From the NCBI GenBank assembly GCA_035578175.1, contig JAQMRL010000006.1, positions 53,649,001-53,713,000 of the forward strand: a stretch of 64,000 nucleotides of DNA, read 5' to 3'. Under the pieces are notes generated by a model. It ran no database searches. It was not told the origin of the DNA and saw only the letters and a list, made by a program, of their open reading frames with translations. This stretch comes from Catonia carolina (taxonomy: Eukaryota; Arthropoda; Insecta; Hemiptera; Achilidae). The translations under genes and the position numbers were made by a program. Each line of letters begins with the position of its first letter. The first letter of the stretch is position 1. Below, piece after piece: positions 56,773 through 64,000 of this stretch.

Positions 56773-57069
56773 CATATTACAGAGGCTTCTATTGATATTA
56801 TAGTCACTTGAGTCACGAGTTTGCAAAGAAGGGTAAAGAGGGAATCGCATCAATATGCATGCACGACTGCTTTTATTTCAGTACGACAAACATAACTTAT
56901 ACTATACCCAGAACATAGCCTGTATATCGCGGAACCTTTTGTAGGTTAACGGTACGAATATAACTGTTACCGTAAACAGAAATGTTAGTTTCTCGAAAAT
57001 TTGGGCATACTATTCACAGTGCTGAACGAAGTCTAATATGTAGTGTAATAAAATGCTGTGAAGTTTAAA

Positions 57070-57245
57070 CTAAACAAAAATGCCTTTCACTGCCTCTTAA
57101 CAAAAGCCATGAGCAAGTGGCTAACTACTGTGATGTTTCTCTTCCCACCATACGAAAAATAAAGGAAATTAAGGACATGAAGAACCTATTCTTCAACAGT
57201 TTTGTTGACACCTGGTAAAAAAAGGAAACAGCTAGGTAGATATTA
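57070..57245 (+). pseudogene. transposase N-terminal remnant
   Basis: A segment reading NYCDVSLPTIRKIKEIK resembles the helix-turn-helix of the 9.9/61.5 kb transposase family. It has several stops. Confidence 0.5.
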
Positions 57246-58650
57246 GTGAGACTGATAGTGAAAGTAGCTGGAAATTACAGTAAATTAATCATTTCTAGCC
57301 ATGAAATTAAGATATAGGCATTATTACAGGTCATATTTCTTATAAGGTTTATGAAGAAAATTTTCTCGGATTAAACCATAGCTTACAAAATGTATGTAGA
57401 AACTGCACGGTAGTGAAATGTACGAGTAGTGTCTCACTGTTGAGGTTAGCAGCACTGTCATAACACTTCCCTTCCTCACAGCCCATCCATATGCAAAAGG
57501 CAATCTTGTGACTTCAGTATCTACACATATGGTATAGTACCAATCATCCAGTTTAATACAATATTTATCAAAGAAGGATAATAAAAATACATATTTAGAA
57601 AGAATAAACATTAATTTAATAAGAAACATACCATGTAGGCGGTTCTTACAATTATAAATTAGAAAAATTAAATTTTAAACAGATTTCCAAACATTATAAT
57701 GTCAAGATAATCATGAATTCATAATTTCATGTAAAAAAACTATTCTTTGTACTTATGTTTGATATGTTCCCACAACTTTCCTTTGTTTATCTCGTTGTAT
57801 GCATGCTCACATACCATGTCAAAAGTTCTTTCAAAGAAAAATGTTGCTGTTACACAACAAAGAGCAAACGATGAAGATTTTCTAAAAAGTAAATTATAAA
57901 GAGCAGTAATACCAGACATTATTAATCTAAAACTTTTCTCACAGATTTCTTTATAATCAAGCCTTAAATTTCACTCATAACAACAATGAAGAAACAGCTG
58001 AACTTTCTTACAGATATTATCAAGAAAAGAGAATAGAAATTGGAATTTTTTTTTATTATATTACTATAATTTTTTTAACATTAAATTCTTTTTTGCAATC
58101 AGTTTTTTTTAAATATAATTCTAAACTTTAAGCAAAGATGAGAAAATTTTGAGTTATATTCTTATAATGAAAATATAAACCATACAGTAGTGTGTTCTTA
58201 AGACTTAACTGTGAAGAAAAAAAATAATATAAAACCAAACTTCATGAATTGCAAATGTGACTGTCCATTTGACAAGGAACCCTATCTTATAAAACTAAAA
58301 TTAGGTCAAAAAATGACATTTTCTGTTTAAAATATTACTTATTATTTTCTCTGTATAAAAATAACCCTATTTTCTTTTCTCTTGAATTTCAAACCTGATT
58401 AGATTCCCAAAAATAGACAGTACGTCAAATAGCAAAAACAGACCTTGAAGTTAAGATCCCTTTTCTGTTGGATACATAAAAGACTAACAAAAAATTCTGG
58501 TTCAAAACATGAAAAAAGTAAAACAAAAAAAAAACAGGAGAAAATCTTTATAAGAAAATAGTTAAGATTGGTGCTTTCATCACTTGACAAGAAAAACAAC
58601 AAAATTCTCAGAATATAAATTAGACCTATTTCCAATTTTGTTATCTTTTT
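57246..58650. other. AT-rich, nothing recognised
   Basis: 1.4 kb with only short, low-complexity frames rich in Phe, Leu, Lys and Ile. No repeats could be placed. Confidence 0.5.
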
Positions 58651-58657
58651 ATTTTTT

Positions 58658-58853
58658 TTTACTTTCTCTTGCCTATATGAATATATAGACTTATGGAGGT
58701 TGATTTTCATATTGCATCTTTCACTCATGGTTAAAATAAGGTTATGTTTTTATTTATTTCTAATGTTTTATTACTAATGTTAGGTTATATTGGTCATTAT
58801 TTGCATTGGCAAGAGAAAGTTGCGTGAGTGTTTCACACCAAATTTTTTAGATT
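58658..58853 (-). mobile_element. internally deleted GGCAAGAGAAAGT element
   Basis: Both ends are present within 196 bp: ACTTTCTCTTGCCTATATGA at 58660 and GGCAAGAGAAAGTTGCGTGA to TTTCACACCA at 58846. It shows the two ends belong to one element. Confidence 0.85.
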
Positions 58854-59007
58854 AGTTTCTTAAATATTATTTCAATTACTAATGCAATTTGTTAAAAGAG
58901 AAAAAAATTAGTAATGTTTTATCTTTATCATTTATCAATTTTTTGTCCGTCCGTGAATTTTTACATTTGACACGAATCTCAGAAAATCTACTACAGAATT
59001 TTAAATA

Positions 59008-60123
59008 CAGTGGAACCTCTCTAATTCGTCTCGTTCGGGACCGAAGGAGTGACGAAATACAGAAAGTGACAAATTATGGAATTTTGCTATGCACGGTTAA
59101 TAAATAACATACTCATACGTATATTAGATTAAAGTCGAATTACATAAATGAAACTTACATTAACGATAAACACAATAAGTAATCCTAAGTCCTATAACTA
59201 CAGTAAATTTGTATTAGTCTACGTATCTAGTTTTATACTACTTCAGAAATTCTGTATATGGTTGTACTTACATTTTCTAATTTGTAGAAGGCACAACACA
59301 GTACACGTTACCGAATATAAAATTACAATAGAAAAAGTATACATTTGCAAAATCGATGAAACGAATCTTTAACTATGTATCACTTAACACTACAAAAAAA
59401 TCACATTAAAATTTAGAAAACGTTACTTAATTACACTAATATGTATGTATGTATGTAAAATGCAAAATTTATTTCTTGAAAAAGTGAGTTATCTTCTTTT
59501 CTACCAACGAGTTCTTTTCTTTTTCCACAGCCAACTGGCGAATTTGTCGTATTACAATTAATTATGATAACTCTGCTTCTTTCTGTCTCTCATACCATTC
59601 GATGCACTTCGTCAGCATTCCTTCTATTTCTCGATTCGTACGAATATTTTCAGGGCTTGAAACATATTCTTCGTTGCTATCTTCCTCAACAGGTGAATCT
59701 TTGTTTTGAACGTAGGGCACAATTTCTTTGTCACTTAAAATCTCATACTCAAGTTCGTTAGCATCTTGCTCTATCCATTCAACTAATTCCTCGTCGGTAA
59801 TATTTTTAGTCACAGGTATACTCTGGCACACTTCTTTTAATTCTGATAAGACATTGTTTGTTTCATTGTAAGAACGGATGCTACTAGTTTCTTCTCGGTC
59901 AGCCCACAGATTGTTCCAACAAGACTTAAGTGTTGTTTTCAAAATGTTATGTCATGCTTGTGATATGTTATATATAGCATCCTTTGATTGTATACTTTTT
60001 CCAAAATTCTTGAACCTGCGTTTCATTTTCGGAAAATATCAAACTCTGCAGAAATATTTTCCTATAATGAACTGGGGAGGGCTGACGAATTATAGAAGGT
60101 GATGAATTAGAGAGGTTTTACTG
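59008..60123 (-). mobile_element. Tigger/pogo-type deletion derivative
   Basis: CAGTGGAACCTCTCTAATTC at the left and GAATTAGAGAGGTTTTACTG at the right, with TA on both sides (59006-59007, 60124-60125). It is 1,116 bp. Confidence 0.88.
59562..59942 (-). pseudogene. Tigger transposase C-terminal region
   Basis: An open 126-codon frame: LKSCWNNLW, then an acidic region ELVEWIEQDANELEYEILSD, then a C-terminal IEWYERQKEAELS helix. This matches the tail of Tigger-type transposases after the DDE domain. The DNA-binding and catalytic parts are deleted. It is open but not a functional transposase. The Met at 59942 is simply the first in frame. Confidence 0.78.
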
Positions 60124-60256
60124 TATTTCAAATATCAATTATTTGAAAACATCAATAGATTCAGCAGAAAATTTTAAATAAGTAAGATATGACATCTGAC
60201 ACAGACAAAAAAAGTAAATATATGTACAGTATTCAGATCTATATATATTATCTATG

Positions 60257-60529
60257 ATTCAGATGAACTAATGTCCCCTAGCCGTGGGAGAATGCATAAT
60301 ACTCTCACTCGCACAAGCCATATGCGCGCCGTTCCAATTACATTATCTTAAATTTTACTCATTGTTGTGAGCAAGCGTTTATGCATGCAGTAAACTAACA
60401 AGCAAGATAACGACTGTAGTATGTTTTTAGATTTGGATTATAACGGTAAAGACCTTTGAGCGCATTTGTAGTTATGCCACATATCTCCCTCTCACTCGCT
60501 CGGCTAACGGACATTAGTTCGTCTGATAC
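60257..60529. mobile_element. 273-bp MITE
   Basis: Ends TCAGATGAACTAATGTCC and the complement TCAGACGAACTAATGTCC. GAGTGAGAG motifs lie just inside both ends. It has no ORF. Confidence 0.8.
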
Positions 60530-60683
60530 CTACATATACTATTGAACAATATTATCAACCTTTAATTGCAATCCCGAAAACAAGAGTTTCATAAACTTCA
60601 TTTTAAAAATTCTTTAACTTTTTTATAAATGATGATAAAAAGAAGGTAAACATATCAATGTTTTCAGCATAAAATTCTCTAAC

Positions 60684-61395
60684 CACCGGGTTGGTCTAGA
60701 GGTAAAGTCGTCGCCAAAATCAGCTGATTTTCAGAGACGAAGGTTCCTGGTTCAAATCCTAGTTTAGGTTGTTACTTTTGTTTTTGTTTAGGTCATCAGC
60801 CGAAAGGCTGGTTTGAACCTGTAGAGGTTTTACCAAGTAAAACGAGGAGTGAGGTGGTTTACAGTTGCCTTTCTCACTGAGTGGGAAAGTACGCTTATCA
60901 GCATGCCGGGCACTTTGAAAAGCACATATTTTCCACTCTGCAAATGACATCTTCACTTCATTCACCACAGGGTCTGGCTGTGTACTGAAATTCATAACTT
61001 TCAGAGGAGATAACTCTGAATAGTGTCTTTTACACATCTACCTCTTCTGTTCTTAAACGATTTAGTCATTTAATTGGCTAACCATGTGATAAGAAACAGA
61101 ACTATTTATTTTACCCCTCAACGAACAGACTGAGTGTAAATAATTTGACACTCCATCTGTCTGTTATGAGCAAGTTACTTTTATATGGAGTTGAATACTA
61201 GACAGTGCTTACTGATGTACTTTGATGGTTGGGGTTTAATTAACCATACTTTCTCAGGAATGGTCGGCCTGGGTCTGTACAAGACTACACCTCATTTACA
61301 TGTAGGCTAATATAAATCATCCTTATCTCATTGGGTCATGGGGTTGCTTATTGTTCAGAATTGCCCCAGTCGCTCTCTGCACTGACACTATTTAC
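60684..61395 (+). repeat. SINE family A copy, split by a SINE B
   Basis: tRNA-like head CCGGGTTGGTCTAGAGGTAA (box A) and GGTTCCTGGTTCAAATCC (box B), then after the insertion TTTTATATGGAGTTGAATAC and the family A body. The complete reverse copy is at 62.33-62.66 kb. Confidence 0.88.
60780..61173 (+). repeat. SINE family B copy inside SINE A
   Basis: Flanked by GTTACTTTT (60771-60779, 61174-61182). About 394 bp, the same ends as at 55.07 kb. Confidence 0.9.
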
Positions 61396-61419
61396 ATGTG
61401 TTTGGTCAACGTTTTGACA

Positions 61420-61735
61420 GTTTTCATAAACAGTATTTTTCAATACTCTTCGCAATTTCTTAAATAGTATTCACAATGCCTCAGCCAAGATCGAACTGCA
61501 GATTAGGACGGGGAGTGGCTTTAAAATTCAAACTAAATGTGTAATTATGAATGTTTATAAAAAGATTACTGAAGAAAATCCAGAAATGTTACGGTTAGAA
61601 ATTCAAGCTCAAGTGGCTGACCTTTGTGACATGTCCGTTCATACGGTGCGAAAAATTGTAACAGAAGCAAATAAACTGGGTGAAAATGAAAATTTCAGTA
61701 CGCCGAGAAAATCTTGCAAAAATTGAAGAAGAAAG
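61420..61735 (+). pseudogene. Tc1/mariner-type transposase N-terminal fragment
   Basis: Preceded by the CAGTATTTTTCAATACT end motif. ATG at about 61476 reads MPQPRSNCRLGRGVALKF, then after a one-base shift TKCVIMNVYKKITEENPEM and SVHTVRKIVTEANKLGENEN. It is a helix-turn-helix domain without catalytic part and ends at a stop near 61724. It pairs with the 9.9 kb fragment. Confidence 0.7.
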
Positions 61736-62329
61736 TTAATACTGTATTGATAACTTTCAAAGATGTGCGTTGAGAAATATTGTGTACAATTTCCACAAAG
61801 AACTTTAGAACCAATAAATTAAAAATCCGCATACGTACTCCTTGCTACTTTTCCTTTGTTATTAGATAAATAAAATGAAAAAATGCAAAATACTATAAAA
61901 AATAACAAATTGTTTACTATCGGTAAACCAAACAAGACTAGTCGCTACACATGCGTTCATGAGCGTAGTGTGTTGGTGAATGCAAGCGTGCGTACGTGAA
62001 TGTGTGAACATTCATTGTCTTCCCACTACGGCACCATCCTACAGAAACCTAACCACATTCTGGGCGTTCATTGCGCCTTCTTAACATTGATGGATTATAC
62101 TAAAACAATTACCGTACTAACCGGTGTATAAGACACACAGGTTTTCAAGGAATTAATTCTTTAATGTTAAATTTTATGAAAGGATAAGAATTTTATTTTC
62201 TCATAAGTAATTTATTTTTCAAAACAATAAACATGTATCTGTATTGCTAAATCAATGATTTAAAAAGATCTAAAAATATATTTAAAGATTGCTACATGTA
62301 AAAGATTAAGATAATGTAACAGTAGTAAA
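61736..62329. other. nothing recognised
   Basis: About 600 bp without clear features. Confidence 0.5.
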
Positions 62330-62656
62330 TTGCTACTCCTTTTTTTTTAATTTGTGTACGTTGCAATCTGTTCAATTTAGAACAATAAGCAACCCCATGA
62401 CCCAATGAGATGAGGATGATGTGTATGACATGTAAATGAGGTGTAGTCTTATACAAACCCAGGCAGACCATTCCTGAGAGAGTATGGTTAATTAAACCCC
62501 AACCATCAAAGTACACCGGTAACCACTGTCTAGTATTCAAATCCGTATAAAAGTAACTACCTTTACTAGGATTTGAACCAGGAACCTTCGTCTCCGAAAA
62601 TCAGCTGTTAAACAGCTGATTTTGGCGTCGACTTTACCTCTAGACCAACCCGGTGG
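62330..62656 (-). repeat. SINE family A, full-length copy
   Basis: The minus strand begins CCGGGTTGGTCTAGAGGTAA, box B GGTTCCTGGTTCAAATCC, body GTACTTTGATGGTTGGGG, and ends in an A-rich tract at about 62340. It is about 327 bp. A hairpin CAGCTGTTTAACAGCTG lies in the head. Confidence 0.92.
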
Positions 62657-62712
62657 GTTACTACTTTTTAAGCAACACTATTACTCATAGGCTTAAATAA
62701 AAAAGAAAATTC

Positions 62713-63087
62713 TTGCTAATACATTATTACAATAGACATCAATTCTGGTCAAAGTCACCACCACTTAAAGAATTTGAGATGGTTTCAAACAATAAATCAT
62801 CTTCAGTTCCATCCATAGAATTACTGATGAAGCACTTCTTGAAAGAATTCACAACAATTTTAGTCAATAATGTTCCAGGAAGTTTTAACCCATTCACAGA
62901 GCTGAGTTATGGAAGGACGTTTAAATTTCCCCCTTGTGTCATTTCTAGTCCCAGTGACACTATTTATTCCATTTGCGAAGAAGGAATAACAGTTAATACC
63001 TATCTCCGACATAAGAAGCTAATGCAATTTTTATTCAATGACATTTCAAAGGAAATTACTAACCAGACAGCGATGAGACATCAGTAA
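62713..63087 (+). CDS. unknown protein, 124 residues
   Basis: An open frame from ATG 62713 to TAA 63085-63087. The composition looks more protein-like than neighbouring AT-rich frames: mixed polar and hydrophobic residues, Pro-rich FKFPPCVISSPSD, and an amphipathic C-terminal LRHKKLMQFLFNDISKEI. There is no recognised domain, signal peptide or membrane segment. A CAATAG sequence at 62729-62734 could be a splice acceptor, so it may be an exon rather than a complete gene. It sits between a SINE and a Helitron, so a transposon origin is also possible. It may not be a gene. Confidence 0.3.
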   Translation: MLIHYYNRHQFWSKSPPLKEFEMVSNNKSSSVPSIELLMKHFLKEFTTILVNNVPGSFNPFTELSYGRTFKFPPCVISSPSDTIYSICEEGITVNTYLRHKKLMQFLFNDISKEITNQTAMRHQ

Positions 63088-63120
63088 TTTTGTATACTGT
63101 ACTTGATTGTTGGCTCATTG

Positions 63121-63876
63121 TCTATACTAATATAATAAAGAAGAAACGTCTGTTTGTTTGTTTCTATGTATGAGGTAATCTCAGAAACTACGGAACAGAT
63201 TTTAAAAAATCTTTCATTGTTGCGTAGCTTAGAGCTTCCTGATCAATATAGGCTATTTTACAACTTTAATTAAGTGAGTTAAGCAACTTAAACTGCGACG
63301 ATTTCGCATATTTTAGTCCATTGGGTGCATAGTCATTTATTTTTCTAAGTTCTCTGGGTGGTGGATTTTTTGGGATAGAAACACGATTCAACTTTTATAT
63401 TTCATAGAAAACGTGAAGAATAGCATTCGATTCCAAAAACATTAAAAATTCGGAAATATTCAAAATTTTTAATTTTGTACTGTATTTCATTATTTGGTTT
63501 GATTCGACAGGAAGTGAACGAGTCATATTTCCAGTTACTCTGCATACTGCACCCACATATTACTGTCTCTTATATCTAAGCCATAAATCAACTGTATCTT
63601 TATTTTCCATTGGTATTCTCCTATGCATTCTAGTCAACTCTGTTAAATCACAGGGACAAACATTTAAAACGGTGGGCATCGATTTGAGACGAGTGCTTCC
63701 TTCACTCATGGACGATTATATGTCGAACTTTTTAGAGCTGGAAGTGCAGAAAAACAATTTATTTTGCTGCCACAAGGCAACAAAACCACAAATATTTTAT
63801 AGTATAGAGAAGATTTAAAATAATTTAATGAGGCCTACATTAGCTGCTGTGAAGCGAAGCGAGCGGGGGTTGCTAG
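63121..63876 (+). mobile_element. non-autonomous Helitron
   Basis: Begins TCTATACTAATATAATAAAG and ends GCGGGGGTTGCTAG followed by T. A 5' TC, a 3' CTAG before a T, and a GC-rich GAAGCGAAGCGAGCGGG region near the end fit the Helitron pattern widespread in insects. It encodes no Rep/helicase. Confidence 0.8.
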
Positions 63877-64000
63877 TCTTTATAGTGGAGCTGCAAGGAG
63901 AGCAACGAGATAGCAAAGAAGTGAACACATATAGTAGAGCGGTGAGGAGTGCGATGCGGAAGGCGAAACATCTCAAAATATCTATGTTGAAGGAATGTAA
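63877..64000. other. window end, nothing recognised
   Basis: A purine-rich tail with no feature. Confidence 0.4.

Overview
The window looks like arthropod, most likely insect, nuclear DNA. It is AT-rich, has spliceosomal introns, and is packed with mariner, Tigger/pogo, piggyBac-like, Harbinger-like, Penelope, non-LTR and Helitron-type elements plus tRNA-derived SINEs. The species cannot be named from the sequence. There is no bacterial-type operon, rRNA, true tRNA gene or CRISPR array.

The main host gene lies on the minus strand between about 45.4 and 26.1 kb. Five exons (45313-43330, 37041-36939, 35377-35001, 30115-30001, 27853-26110) have AG acceptors and GT donors and join in frame with matching phases at all four junctions. 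They predict a protein of about 1,440 residues: eight U1-type zinc fingers, a linker, an Asp-rich acidic segment, an RRM-like fold split over three exons, then eight more fingers. Many even-numbered fingers share the spacing CxC-x5-C-x7-H-x5-H. An RNA-binding role is inferred; I do not recognise the gene.

A paralogous exon lies at 1.83-3.53 kb. It has lost its start codon and carries an in-frame stop near the 5' end, but keeps every finger ligand. It belongs to a segmental duplication of about 1.6-12.4 kb against 43.2-49.5 kb. Because the two copies carry different insertions, each often shows the other's empty sites.

Layout: 0-1.3 kb mariner A; 1.6-12.4 kb duplicated block with mariners B and C, an LTR-like insertion and a truncated LINE; 13.5-18.7 kb long-TIR DD41D transposon split by a near-complete LINE; 19.6-25.9 kb MITEs and Tigger derivatives; 26.1-45.4 kb the zinc-finger/RRM gene, with introns holding foldbacks, a palindromic mariner, a four-level element nest and Helentron-like repeats; 45.6-49.5 kb duplicated block; 50.0-52.5 kb second DD41D copy; 52.7-56.5 kb foldbacks, a head-to-head Penelope element with two hammerhead ribozyme motifs, a SINE and a piggyBac derivative; 56.5-64 kb SINEs, Tigger derivative, an unknown 124-residue ORF and a non-autonomous Helitron.
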